Shown here one piece after another: positions 33,413 to 43,917 of a DNA stretch of 64,000 nucleotides. The stretch is from contig OX438745.1 in the NCBI GenBank assembly GCA_949316235.1, positions 687,001 through 751,000 on the forward strand, given 5' to 3'. The notes beneath the pieces are model-generated. The model was not told the DNA's origin. It did not search any database and saw nothing but the letters and a program-made list of their open reading frames with translations. How positions within the stretch are numbered: the stretch's first letter is position 1; every line of letters starts with the position of its first letter. The position numbers and the translations under genes were made by a program. This stretch comes from Oegoconia quadripuncta. Its lineage: Eukaryota; Arthropoda; Insecta; Lepidoptera; Autostichidae.

Positions 33413-33704
33413 ATTTATGTTACAATTTACTTTATTAGATATACAATGTGTCATCCTATCTTGTACCCAAAATCAAGCAAATAAATTATTTCATTTCATT
33501 ACAAAAGTGGAAAATAAAACAATAACATAAATACATAATAAAAAATAATATTATGAGTGAGACTCGATCTCATCGATTAAAGCTATTAGAATAGGTGTCG
33601 TAAAGTATCAATATGAACCTTATAGATAAAGCGTATACATAACCCTTTGAATGATTTACTGACTTCGCGGGGGCGACTTATGTGACCTGCAAGTTTATCT
33701 TTAA
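33413..33704 (-). mobile_element. LINE-H-like 3' end, reverse
   Basis: 33596-33700 (accttatagataaagcg, acttcgcgggggcgactt, gacctgcaagttta) aligns with 28180-28260. The left part is AT-rich and uncertain. Confidence 0.6.
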
Positions 33705-33800
33705 TAATAATAAATATCTTTCCACATACACACAGCGCCATCTAATGCCACACTAAACAACTAGGCTTGTATTATAGATACCAAATGGTTGATAAACTAT
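33705..33800 (-). mobile_element. SINE-B tail
   Basis: (AAT)n, cacacagcgccatctaatgc, aaatggttgataaactat. Head absent. Confidence 0.85.
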
Positions 33801-35089
33801 TTATTTCTTGTATGACGTCACGTTTATCTCCGATTACAATTTCGCTGTGTTCATTGCCTATTTTCACAGTTTACATGTGTGTGTGTCGCTAATTGGATCA
33901 ATTAAACTATTCTTATTCATCAGCGGATCGCATTCATATTTAAGTTTGCTCTCCCCGACTAGTGATGCAAAATTACATAATTTTACCGATAACGCTGGTA
34001 CAATACGGATATTTTCCGGGCATTTATATAAATTACGGTAAAATTACCGGCGACTTATGACGTTTTAAATTTTAATTTGTTTTAAATACCGCTCGTATTG
34101 TTGCAAAATTATAATGCGACATTGCAGATTAGTGCAGTCTGCCATATTGTGCGGCATTTATGCGCTCTTGGCGTTCCGCTGTTGGTGGAAGACTGAGCAA
34201 CTGGCGATTAGATGACTTGGTTTTGTCCGGCAGACTATACGCCCATGTTTATTCGCAAACTACCTTGTTTGTGAAAATTATAGCTCGACGTGTTATCGCC
34301 ATCTGTTGCATGGACCCGGAACTTTTATGACATAAAAACACAAAGCTGCCGCCTCATTTTCTGCGGCAACGCGATATTTTTTTAGTAGTAGTTTTATACG
34401 TTTTTTACTGACTACCTCTCTGTGTAGCTTGTTTACGTTGTTTACTCCCGGTGGTAACTTTGGAGTGACTTTTGATAGCTCACCGCCATCTCCACGATGT
34501 TCCCCTTCCTGATCAGCACCAGGTGTGGATAGGTTATACAAATGTATTTGTAAACTTTTACACCCGAGCTCTGGTGTTGTCATAAAGTTGCTTGTGCCAT
34601 TTTGGTGCTTAGAAAATTTGTTACTTGAGAAATTGGTTGTGTTTATGTTGGTAAATGGAATTCCAAAGCTTTACCTTTCTATGATGCACTTCACTTGTTT
34701 TTTCCTTTTGTCACATCACATCATGTCATGCATTTAATTTGTTATCATTTTTGAATTTGTTATCGTTATTTCTTTTGATGTGTTCCATTTAAAAAATATT
34801 AAGCTTTAATGTGCGAATTTTTGTTAGAGTCTAGCCCCCCCTAATAAAATGTACTTTCCGTTGAAATTATTTGTGAAACAGCAAAAATGAAGGCAGATAA
34901 CTTGGCCGGTTTTTTATATAGTGTATAATAACACTACATTTTTGGTACGCTGTCGCTTTGGAAGTGGGCGTTAATAGCTGCGCTACAGTTTACAACTACA
35001 GTCACTATCATTACAACTTTGGTACTGCGCAGGAATATTTATTTCTCATCAGATCATCTCCGCATCTAGTCCATCTAGCTTCCGGCGTC
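33801..35089. other. Longest low-repeat block; no proven gene
   Basis: About 1.3 kb without any of the window's repeat families. A 96-codon minus ORF (34293-34583) is rich in Lys/Arg/Glu and Asn but matches no domain I know and has no clear splice sites. It is the best place to look for conserved non-coding or unrecognised exon sequence. Confidence 0.35.
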
Positions 35090-35225
35090 AGTCTTTCCTG
35101 AATCCTACATCCTTGGGAGTGAATAGGCGTTTACTGGGATCGCGTGCTTCATCTTCGATCACATCGTCACTTTCCACCAGGTGAGATTGTGGTCAAACGC
35201 GAATCCAGTCAATCATAAAAAAAAA
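35090..35225 (+). mobile_element. LINE 3' end (same type as 26029-26493)
   Basis: ggcgtcagtctttcctgaat, ggcgtttactgggatcgcgt, gtggtcaaacgcgaatccag and a poly-A. A small internal deletion removes the ctt...aagagca stretch. Confidence 0.85.
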
Positions 35226-35485
35226 ATATTTGGGGTCGGCGCAGTACGTCTTTTTCTTCCATTCTCCTCTGCCGTTTCCTCATCAACCATCCATCTTTTC
35301 CGTTGTCCTCGTCTTCCATTGTATCCATTGACATTCATATTCAACACTCTCCAAAATCATCATCAGGTCTACTCATATCATCATCTTCTTGTCCTAGTCC
35401 CATTTATATAGGTATTATAAGTGTTTATTTGCCCAATACATTATTTTAATTAATCTTATTATTACATCGCTTTAAAAATAGATTT

Positions 35486-35818
35486 TTTTTATGCACAACG
35501 GGTTGATACTTGACCTCAATCACACCTGATGTTAAGTGAAGATGAGGTCGAAGGTGGAAGCGTACTGACCCAGAAACCCCAACACATTTGGGGGACTGGC
35601 TATCTTATCTCTGACAACCGGAACACATCAATGCTATTAACATTGCTGTTTAGCGGCAGATTTATATAAGATGGTGGTATCTAGCCAGGCGGACATTTAA
35701 AATGCCCTACCACCAACCAAACCGAGTACTTAAACATGTACCCCGCTGGGGATCGAACCCGCGACCTCCGAATCGTAAACCCAATGTTGTTTACATTGAG
35801 CCACGGAGGCGGTTAAAA
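35486..35818 (-). mobile_element. SINE-A, full-length, reverse
   Basis: Poly-T/atgcacaacgggttgata to gccacggaggcggtt with an intact B-box complement. Confidence 0.92.
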
Positions 35819-35929
35819 TATTCGTATACTATATAGACTGCAATCGAGAATTCCCGTATAAAAAAATTCCTCCAGCAGTATAAAGACGACTAAATACCAT
35901 CTGGGACTCAAGTTTTAATTAAGTATAAG

Positions 35930-36105
35930 TAGTGGCGTGTGGTCCTGATATAAGAGTTGTCTGGAAGAGACAATGCGGACTTGTTCTTTGTTTCTAACTT
36001 AAAATTAACTTTATCCACCTCCGTGGCTCGATGTAACACACACGTTTTGCAAACATTTGTTTAGTGTTCGGTTTGGTTGGCTGTAGGACATTTTTAATCT
36101 GATCC
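35930..36105 (+). mobile_element. LINE-K scrap and SINE-A head scrap
   Basis: 35935-36000: gagttgtctggaagagac...cttgttctttg (LINE-K-like). 36013-36105: cacctccgtggctcgatgta, tcggtttggttggctgtagg (SINE-A head without B-box). Confidence 0.55.
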
Positions 36106-36177
36106 AAAAGAGTCTATGGTATGGTGGTATCGAAACGGCTGAACGATTTGTGAGCGACTTGATTTCGAAAACTTCAA

Positions 36178-36480
36178 ACTTCAAACTTCAAGCATTTATT
36201 TCAACGTAAGATACGTGATATCATTTGTTGAATGTCAATTTAAATCTATTGGAAATAAAAATAGGGCTAAGCATTTTTCGGTCAGTCAGTATGTCCAAGC
36301 TACCACCGCTTCGGAAAGGGAAGTCATCTGTGGGAAAAAAAAAACGGCGCAAGAAACCAACAGGATCATTTTCATTTCTTTTCCTTTTTTTTATATATGT
36401 ATATAAAAGTATACAACTAATACAATTTTATAATTTTTGGGAGCTGGGCGAAGTATAGCAAGCGTTTTTGTCATTCAGGT
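36178..36480 (-). mobile_element. LINE-G 3' UTR and C-terminus, reverse
   Basis: gcatttatttcaacgtaaga at the start, accaccgcttcggaaaggga, then complement of the ORF2 end (gagctgggcgaagta). Continues into gtcactaattttgtaata. Compare 45996-46375. Confidence 0.78.
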
Positions 36481-36535
36481 AGTCACTAATTTTGTAATAT
36501 TTTTTTTTTGCGAAAGATTTACGACATTCTTTAAA

Positions 36536-36648
36536 GTCTTTAAAGCTCTTTAAAGTCAGGTTAAATAGGCATCTTCTGGGAAAGCTCGTTCCATCGTAGA
36601 CCTTATCTCGACATTAGTCCAGATTAAGGTCAAGAGCGATCCCATTCT

Positions 36649-36681
<33 letters not shown>

Positions 36682-36683
36682 CA
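36536..36683 (+). mobile_element. CR1-like LINE 3' end with poly-A
   Basis: KVRLNRHLLGKLVPS-stop codons, then ccagattaaggtcaagagcg, atcccattctaatt and about 25 A. A reverse copy of the last part is at 43724-43775. Confidence 0.7.
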
Positions 36684-36699
36684 TGCTTTTTGATGACCT

Positions 36700-36800
36700 T
36701 GTTTTCTAAGCAAAGTCGGTGGTGTTCAGAGGCGGCTTAAGAACACTGACTGTCTCGAAAACCAATCCACACTGGGCCCGCGTGGTGGATCATGGTCCAT
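36700..36800 (-). mobile_element. RTE-like 3' fragment
   Basis: agcaaagtcggtggtgttca, ggcggcttaagaacactgac and ccaatccacactgggcccgc match 57044-57135 in reverse. Confidence 0.6.
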
Positions 36801-36809
36801 ACCCTCTTT

Positions 36810-36928
36810 TGGCGACAGAATTAGATAAGAAGGTGACTAGCTAGCCAGATGGACATTTAAAATGCCCTACCACCAACCAAACCGAGTACTAAACATGTTC
36901 CCCGCGGGACAGGGAGGCGGTCAAAAAT
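36810..36928 (-). mobile_element. SINE-A fragment, B-box deleted
   Basis: Body from gacagaattagataagaagg to ccgagtactaaacatg. Then a deletion joins ccccgcggg to gggaggcgg. Confidence 0.8.
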
Positions 36929-36945
36929 GTACGTATTTGTATATA

Positions 36946-37375
36946 CAGGGTGAAATTGAATTCGTGTAATGCCACTCTTGATAACGAACAACTTTCCCCA
37001 AGGAACTATAGTCGAATTCGATCAAAATATGTTTTTTTTTTTAAATAATAATAAACATCTTCGCACATAGACACAGCGCCATCTAGGTCCACAGTAAGCT
37101 TCTAGGCTTGTGTTATGGATACCAGATGGTATAAGATTTTGTAAATAAATACATATATGTAAATGAAAAACACATGTCTGTATTCATCATACAAATGCCC
37201 CTAGCGGGATTCGAACCCGTGACGTTTCGTATAGTGGTCAGAGTTTCTAGCCACTACAGCAAACAGTCGTTAAATTTGTCGATTATCCATACAAAGTAAT
37301 CTATTCTGAAACCACCTTTATTATGTAAGTCCAACAATTGTCGGCTGGTAGCTTCACTTCCGTAGACGATTTCAG
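36946..37375 (+). mobile_element. Family E element split by SINE-B, right end lost
   Basis: CAGGGTGAAATTGAATTC after TATA. acgaacaactttcccc and gaattcgatcaaaa lie before the insert; gattatccatacaaagtaat and tggtagcttcacttcc after it. Confidence 0.75.
37043..37273 (-). mobile_element. SINE-B, nested in family E
   Basis: (AAT)n tail to cactacagcaaacag. Deletions shorten the acttacacaaataca region. Confidence 0.85.
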
Positions 37376-37429
37376 CTGAAAATTATTCGATTACAGATTC
37401 GATATACACACTGCATTATTTCGATATAC

Positions 37430-37667
37430 GACCTGTTTGGTGTATTCGGCAGAAACTCTGACTGCTATGCAAAAGTCGCGTGTTCCCGCTAGCGGCATAT
37501 GTTTGTATGATGAATACGTACATGTGTTCCCGAGTTATGGATGTTTTTCATTTATTTATGTATTTATTTACAAAAAAAATGTGATCAATCATCTGGTATC
37601 CATAATACAAGCCTAGTTGCTTAGTGTGGAACTAGATGGCGCTGTGTGAATGTGCAAAGATATAAAA
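37430..37667 (+). mobile_element. SINE-B, B-box damaged
   Basis: gacctgtttggtgtattcgg head. The B-box region reads gtcgcgtgttcccgc, so ggttcgaat is lost. Body and tail are normal. Confidence 0.82.
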
Positions 37668-38052
37668 AAAATTAATAACTTACTATCCCATTTGTGATAA
37701 AGATAATGCTCATAAAATGGAATATTACCCCCAACAACATTTAATTAAAAGTTTTTAAGAAATGCCACGCTCTTAATCCTTATTATCCTTTCCAGTGAAA
37801 TCTACGTCCGCAGAACGTTACGTGAAATATACAAGCAGAGTAAATTAAAAACCTGAGGAATGGGGGCAGTTTATTATACTTAGTTACAGAGCGAAACATA
37901 GCAACTGCACTCTTTTGAAAACACTGTGGAATACGAGCTTAAACTAAGTCCAAAATCCTCCATTTACTACTCTACGCGTATGCTTGCCTGGTACCACGGT
38001 AATCTCACTTTAATTATTCTGAGTACCAAGGTAGCAACTACTTTCATTTTGA
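37668..38052. other. No recognised gene
   Basis: Possible degraded LINE sequence (aagagcgtggca region near 37760), not assigned. Confidence 0.35.
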
Positions 38053-38230
38053 TGACCTGTTCGCGGGTTCGAATCCAGCTAGGGGAATTTGTATGATGAA
38101 TACGGGTTTGTATACCTGAGTTACAGATGTTTGCATTTATAGCAATGTATTCGTTTAGTGTATCAACCATCTGGTATCCATAGTACAAGCCTAATTGTTA
38201 AGTGTGGAACTAGACGGCGCTGTATGTCGA
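38053..38230 (+). mobile_element. SINE-B with head deletion
   Basis: gacctgtt is joined directly to cgcgggttcgaatcc, so the A-box is gone while the B-box remains. The body is normal to ggcgctgtatgt. Confidence 0.82.
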
Positions 38231-38264
38231 ACTATATTTTTAGAACTTTTTTAGTCTCTTCTCG

Positions 38265-38745
38265 AGGGTATCATAAAACGTGACTAAGGACCTTCCCACC
38301 AAATAACATCTATAGATTTGCATGTTTCAACGAAAATGATACGAGTATCACCCCCAGTCACGTGTGCAATCTGTATCAAGCTAATGGGGAAGTTTGTTTG
38401 TTAAAGATGTTTGTTTGTTTGTCGCTCAATCACGTCGAAACGGATGAACGGATTTGGATGAAAATTGGTATATAGGTAGAATATACCCTGGATTAAAACA
38501 TAGGATACTTTTTATCCCGATAAAGTGAGTAGTTCCGGCGGTTGGTTAGTTTGAAACATATCCGCGATAAGGCTATTCCATGCAGGCGAAGCCGCGGACG
38601 GAAAACTATTTCATAAGATGAACCGTGGATGTTGTTTCAATCATTAAATTTTTAATGTTTGGAAAACCCAAACACTGTTGTTTTGGATATCTTTGACCAC
38701 CCTATTTGGGATAAATGCCGTGACGTTATGTATCTATACAATTCA
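38265..38745 (-). repeat. Family N repeat split by RTE tail
   Basis: Parts 38265-38393 and 38613-38745 are in family order (reverse). The gap holds a reverse RTE tail. Confidence 0.7.
38394..38612 (-). mobile_element. RTE-like 3' tail, nested in family N
   Basis: gtttgtttgtcgctcaatca to gcgaagccgcggacggaaa. Confidence 0.7.
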
Positions 38746-39086
38746 TTTGCGGATTTTTCTTACAAGTTAAATTCTCTCCCCCTTTTAGACCACATTCCGA
38801 TAAAAATGATTATTTACAAACATACTAGTACAACATGACCCAAGTAAACGGGCCGTGGCCAATGTTAGTCTGAGTTATTCGGGGCCATTAGCTTAGTTTA
38901 TACCCGGCCCGATTGGGCAGCACACCCGTGTAACTGTACATATTACGTAACCCGTGAAATAGTGGTGTTTGTTTTTAAATTCGCTTTGCAAATGGAAATG
39001 TAAACTCAGAGAAGATATTTATTGCTTTTTACATCCGTTTTTCATTCTAGAAAAATACAAAATCCAAAAATCTTTATTTCAGTCTA
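38746..39086. other. Low-repeat block
   Basis: Includes a GC-richer patch (38835-38930: gggccgtggccaatg, cccggcccgattgggca). No ORF. Confidence 0.35.
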
Positions 39087-39328
39087 AAATGGTTGGTGGT
39101 AGGCATTTTAAATGTCCGCCTGGCTAGCTACCACCATCTTATCTAAATCTGCCGCCAAACAGCAATGTTAATAGCATTGTTGTGTTCCGGTTGTCAGAGA
39201 TAAGATAGCCAGTCTCCCAAATGTGTTGGGGTTTCCGGGTCAGTACGCTTCCACCTTCGACCTCATCTTCACTTAACATCAGGTGTGATTGAGGTAAAGT
39301 ACGAACCCGTCGTGCAAAAAAAAAATTT
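39087..39328 (+). mobile_element. SINE-A, headless
   Basis: ggttggtggtaggcatttta to cgtcgtgcaaaaaaaaa; near consensus. Confidence 0.9.
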
Positions 39329-39385
39329 ATGAAGCAAAATCATAAAAAATATTATAAACAGGCTAAGGATGTGGTACAAATAAAT

Positions 39386-39750
39386 ACTCGGTACCCTGAA
39401 AAAATAATAATTAACGAGATTCCCAAATCCACGCGGTTCCAAAAAAACTGCTATTTCATGGGTAAACTAATATAGCATTCCGACACATCTCAAGGATCAA
39501 GCATTCAATAGCTTTAAAAGGAACTTACAAATGTGGCTTCTGCAATTCGTTTTATTCCATTAAAGAGTTCTTGGATCACAAGGACAATTAAATGCACGCT
39601 TGCATGCATTTCTTGATTTCTTGATGTCAAAATTGGATATTGTCAAATATTTGATTGTCATTATTATGACTGAACTAGGAGGAACTTATTGTAATAACAC
39701 CTAATGTAATGTACCTTATTCAAGAGCAAATAAATCATATTCTATTCTTT
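39386..39750 (+). pseudogene. CR1-like LINE C-terminus with frameshifts
   Basis: TRYPEKIIINEIPKSTRF, then after a shift near 39472 IPTHLKDQAFNSFKRNLQMW, and after another shift SFYSIKEFLDHKDN-stop (39589-39591). The 3' UTR ends gagcaaataaatcatattct. Matches the general ORF2 ending (Tyr-x-Ile-x-(Glu/Asp)-(Phe/Tyr)-Leu) seen in LINE-G and LINE-H. Confidence 0.7.
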
Positions 39751-40087
39751 AGTTATACTATAATTATTAATCAATGCGTATGCACACGTGGCACAATTGC
39801 ACCGACCGTGAGCTTCATTATCTAAACTATCTCTTTAGATATATTTCGGTCCATCAAAGTAATATGCATAATTAATAAAACCTTAACATCAATAACATTA
39901 ACTCACCGAAACTTGGGCTTATTAAACTTCGAGCCATTGAAGTTAAGTAGAAGTTGGGCTTAAGTATAACTTAGCGCAATTGTCATAACGAGGGGTACTT
40001 TGAGATCCGTAACGTTTCCCCCTTTTCTACGGTAGGTACTTTGGAAACATTTACAAAGGTCTTTGTTTTATTGTTCTAAATTGTAGC
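39751..40087. other. No recognised feature
   Basis: Low-repeat AT-rich sequence. Confidence 0.4.
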
Positions 40088-40370
40088 GTAATTGTTATTT
40101 GTTAGGTTCGATGCAAGTTTTGATGTCATCAACAGCTTTACACGTGCTCATTGTTCAGCTTTCTCTGACTCACGCCGAAACAGCTTTTGGTACTTTACCA
40201 GGCTGAGGTTCGCTCATGCATGGAATACTGCTGTCACCTTTGGGATGGCTGGCTGCACTCGATTCTGTGGAACGACGTGCCATGAGACTCATTGGTGACC
40301 ATTCGATCACTGCTAAATTGCAGAGCCTCGAACACCGTCGCAAGGTCGCCTGTCTCTCAGTTTTTCAGAA
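40088..40370 (+). pseudogene. CR1/jockey-like LINE RT-tail fragment
   Basis: VRSCMEYCCHLWDG in one frame, then LDSVERRAMRLIGD and LQSLEHRRKVACLSVFQ in the next. Same lineage as 26029-26493, but extending further 5' and stopping earlier. At least one frameshift near 40240. Confidence 0.8.
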
Positions 40371-40599
40371 CTTTCATAACAGTCAATTAAACTCTCACAA
40401 TTTCTCTCTCAAGTATTCCTCTTTATTATTATTGTTAAGTTTCGTACTAAATTTACATTATTTGTTTTATTTAGTAAAATAATATAACATAGCTATGGAA
40501 GAGTGAGGTCTTCTGATACAGCTATACTTACAAGGAGATCTTAACAACTCATTTATTAAAACTGACATTTTAATATTGTTTAATGTAGGCTTACACACA

Positions 40600-40900
40600 T
40601 AACGTCACGACCTTTATCCCAAATGGGGTGGTCCGAGATATCCCAAATATTAGTGTTTGGGTGTTCCAAACATTAACCCTCTTATTCACAAAAATTTACA
40701 AACGCTTTATAATCCTGTTTTAGTTAAAGTATGTTTTGTCACTTTCTTTCATTACATTTCCTTATGAACGATAGAGAGAAAACATGCTTTAACCAATCAT
40801 TGCGTTTGTAAATTTTTATGAATAAGACAGTAAGAGTTCACTGCTTGAAACACCATCGACGGTTCACCTTAATTTAAGAAAATCATGAATCACCGCACTT
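40600..40900 (+). repeat. Family N repeat split by a MITE
   Basis: gacctttatcccaaatgggg to gttccaaacattaac before, gaaacaccatcgacggttc after the MITE. Confidence 0.72.
40679..40832. mobile_element. Small MITE, about 150 bp
   Basis: Ends ctcttattcacaaaaattta and complement taaatttttatgaataag, with internal paired tacaaacgc / gcgtttgta. It splits a family N copy and carries no ORF. Confidence 0.75.
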
Positions 40901-41267
40901 TATTTGATCATGACTGACACACTACCGATTGTCTGCATATATGAATTATCTCAATAATTAAGTACACTGAACATAATTGTAGTATATCACTACTCAGTAA
41001 CACAATTAGGCGATGTATAGTTGGTTGGCTATTATTAAAGCGATCGATATCCGAGCGCTCGCAAACTCGGCCATGTTATCGAGCGGTAGCGAATGAACAG
41101 AGTGAATTGACTATTATGTAACCAGTTTATAGAAGTTGTAAAGTTTACTCGACAATGCAATTGAGGGGCGTACTGAAAAACAAGTATAACAACCAAGTAT
41201 TGGTAAAAGAAGTGCTTTCAGTACGGCTCCATTCTCCACCTCCAGATTACATCATCAGGTCTTAATA
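40901..41267. other. No recognised feature
   Basis: Low-repeat sequence with a gcgatcgatatccgagcgct stretch at about 41039. Confidence 0.4.
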
Positions 41268-41635
41268 AATAAATAATAATAAATATCCTTGGACATACAC
41301 ACAGCGCCATCTAGTTCCACAGTAAGCAACTATAGACTTGTGTTGTGGATACCAGATGGTTGATATACTACATAAATCATCATCACTCCGACCTCATTTT
41401 CACTTAACATCAGGTGTGATTGAGGTCAAGTACGAACCTGTCGTGCATAAAAAGAAATTTAAAAAAAAAAAATTTCTTTTTGTAAATAAATAATTATTAT
41501 AAATGAAAACATCCATATCTCGGGTACACATGTCCGTATTCATCACACAAACATATGCCCCTAGCGGGATTAGAACCCGCAACTATTTGATATAGTAGCC
41601 AGAGTTGCTAACCACTACACAAAACAGGTCATTGG
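41268..41635 (-). mobile_element. SINE-B split by SINE-A tail
   Basis: 41268-41380 and 41474-41635 make a complete reverse SINE-B. B-box complement ggattagaacc carries one change. Confidence 0.85.
41385..41472 (+). mobile_element. SINE-A 3' tail, nested in SINE-B
   Basis: Only the last 80 or so bases of SINE-A (ctcattttcacttaacatca to A-run): a severely 5'-truncated insertion. Confidence 0.85.
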
Positions 41636-41639
41636 TTTG

Positions 41640-41735
41640 TATTTTAACAGGTTTTATAAAAATTGTAATAAAAAATGAGAATCTGTAATTAACATAACTT
41701 TGGCTTAAGGATTTTGTGTATTAGATTTTATAAAT
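41640..41735 (+). repeat. Family P repeat, uninterrupted
   Basis: tgagaatctgtaattaacat, aactttggcttaaggatttt, gtgtatta. The same sequence with an insertion is at 50450-50715. Confidence 0.7.
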
Positions 41736-41777
41736 GCTGTTGATTCTGTATTATTCAAACAATAGAAATAAAGTAAT

Positions 41778-42238
41778 ACTTCGGACAAGTGGCGTGTCGC
41801 ATAGTCGTACATCGTCTAATCACACTTCGCACGAACAAGACTTCGGACAAATGGCGTGTCGCGTACTCGTACATCGCCTAATCATACTTCGCACGAACAA
41901 AACTTCGGACAAATGGCGTGTCGCATAGTTATACATCGCCTAATCATACTTCGCACGAACAAGACTTCGGACAAATGGCGTGTCGCATAGTCGTACATCG
42001 CCTAATCATACTTCGCACGAACAAGACTTCGGACAAATGGCGTGTCGCATAGTTATACATCGCCTAATCATACTTCGCACGAACAAGACTTCGGACAAAT
42101 GGCGTGTCGCATAGTCGTACATCGCCTAATCATACTTCGCATGAACAAGACTTCGGACAAATGGCGTGTCGCATAGTCGTACATCGCCTAATCATACTTC
42201 GCACGAACAAGACTTCGGCCACTCGGTGTCGCACTTCA
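41778..42238 (+). repeat. 62-bp tandem (satellite-like) array
   Basis: Seven full 62-bp units start at 41778, 41840, 41902, 41964, 42026, 42088 and 42150, plus a partial unit at 42212. Each opens acttcggacaaatggcgtgt and closes cttcgcacgaacaag. Differences between units are a few substitutions, so the array is recent. Short ORFs across it are a by-product of the period. Confidence 0.97.
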
Positions 42239-42437
42239 GTAATAAACCCAGTAAAAAGCACTCGTTGTTTTTCGTGCGGGATAAATAAGGAAAGTAGATA
42301 GGTATCTGGCGAACACTCTCCGGTAGTTGACACGGATTTTCGAGCACTAATAAGTCTTCGTTAGTCATAATTGAATTGGTATTGACAAAGTCTAGACACT
42401 TGAGTCATTCCTGGTACAAACTCATTCGACTCATTTA

Positions 42438-43198
42438 ACCGCCTCCGTGGCTCAATGTAAAGAAAGAAATTTTATTTTAGATAGATTTTATTTATTTACC
42501 AGAATACAGTTCACAAGGTCTGATAAGAAATTTAGGAATTATGTATTCAATCTGTATGCAGATGTGCAAAATATGATTTGTGACACTTTACATAGCATTC
42601 AGATAATTTAAATATTCATTAACATCATAGAAACACTTTGCCTGAAGTCATTGTATCAATCGAATTTTAAACAGTTTGTCATTAACTAATTTTATTTCGT
42701 CAGGCAGATTGTTATACAATATTATACACATATTATAAACATTATTTTCATAAACGTATTTGCGGCAAGGAGGTTTATACAATAGGTTACAGTATTGTGC
42801 CCTTGTACTATATGTCTATCACTAGTCTCACTACGCTTATTAAAATATTAAAAATTGGCTTTCACAAAAAGACACGACTCTAGTAAACAACATTGGGTTT
42901 ACGATTCTGAGGTCGCTGGTTCGATCCCCAGCGGGGTACATATTTAAGTACTCGGTTTGGTTGGTGGTAGGGCATTTTAAATGTCCGCCTGGCTAGCTAC
43001 CACCATCTTATCTAAATCTGCCGCCAAGCAGCAATGTTAATAGCATTGTTGTGTTCCGGTTGTCAGAGATAAGATAGCCGGTCCCCCAAATGTGTTGGGG
43101 TTTCCGGGTCAGTACACTTCCACCTTCGACCTCGTCTACACTTAACATCAGGTGTGATTGAGGGCAAGTACGAACCCGTCGCGCATAAAAAAAAATTC
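42438..43198 (+). mobile_element. SINE-A, full-length, split by LINE
   Basis: Head to caatgtaa at 42460. It resumes at gtaaacaacattgggttt at about 42884, giving a likely gtaa target duplication. Good B-box (ggttcgatccc) and A-tail. Confidence 0.9.
42461..42884 (-). pseudogene. CR1-like LINE C-terminus inserted in SINE-A
   Basis: The minus strand reads PPCRKYVYENNVYNM and ILYNNLPDEIKLVNDKLFK, ending IRLIQ-stop, typical of the last ORF2 residues. The 3' UTR runs to tttattttagataga on the plus strand. Its site lies in the SINE-A head. Confidence 0.75.
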
Positions 43199-43257
43199 GA
43201 CTGGTAAAGTTAAGCAACATTTGACGCGGTCAGGCACAGATCACCCATCCGGCTTTT

Positions 43258-43515
43258 TGACGGCTTGTTGTAGGTAGTGGTTAGAAACCTGCTCTACCGA
43301 AAGGTTGCGGGTTCGAATCCTGCTAGGGGCATATGTTTGTATAATGAATATGGACATGTGTACTGGAGTTATGGATACTTTTCGTTTAGATATGTATTTA
43401 TTTACAAAAAGAAATGTACCTATATGTGTAGATTATCAACCATCTGGTATCTATAATAAAACAAACCTAGTTGCCTAGTATAGAACTAGATGGCGCTGTG
43501 TGTGCAAGGATATGT
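43258..43515 (+). mobile_element. SINE-B, full-length
   Basis: A-box tgtaggtagtgg (altered), B-box ggttcgaatcc, body to gtgtgtgcaaggatatg. Confidence 0.87.
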
Positions 43516-43723
43516 ATTTTATTTATTTATTTCTTTATTACATGAACGGGCAATATGTTGGAGGTTGAGAATCAGGAACCGTTCTTCGGCATTAATTTAT
43601 CTAAGTGTTATGTGTTTGCCGGCGTTGTGTGTGTGTCTTTGTCCGAATAATCTCAACAATGCGCAGTCCGATTTGAGTGTCAGAGCTTTCAGTCAAAATT
43701 AAGTGCAAAGGATCTCATCCATG

Positions 43724-43775
43724 TTTTTTTTTTTTTTTTTTTTTTTTTCTTTTTTTAATTAGAATGGGATCGCTC
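43724..43775 (-). mobile_element. CR1-like LINE tail with long poly-T
   Basis: T-run 43724-43757, then aattagaatgggatcgctct, the complement of the 36600-36683 3' end. Confidence 0.7.
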
Positions 43776-43917
43776 TTGTTTGTTTGATGAAAAATGGGTT
43801 CAGTCGTCTCGTAGATATTTAATTTAGTTTGTAATTATTGTAAAAAAGAGAATAAATACAAAACAAATTTACTTTAATCTATGCACAAAGGAGGACTTAT
43901 CTCACAGCGAGATTTTA

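Noticed and set aside
34293..34583. 96-codon minus-strand ORF
   Set aside because: Not recognisable and no supporting splice or promoter signals; length is possible by chance in 64 kb.
41778..42238. CRISPR-like array
   Set aside because: Units are directly adjacent with no variable spacers, and the genome is eukaryotic; it is a tandem satellite.
41736..42335. Solo LTR containing the 62-bp array (tgttg...ttgaca ends)
   Set aside because: No target duplication, primer site or second copy can be seen; mentioned only as a possibility.
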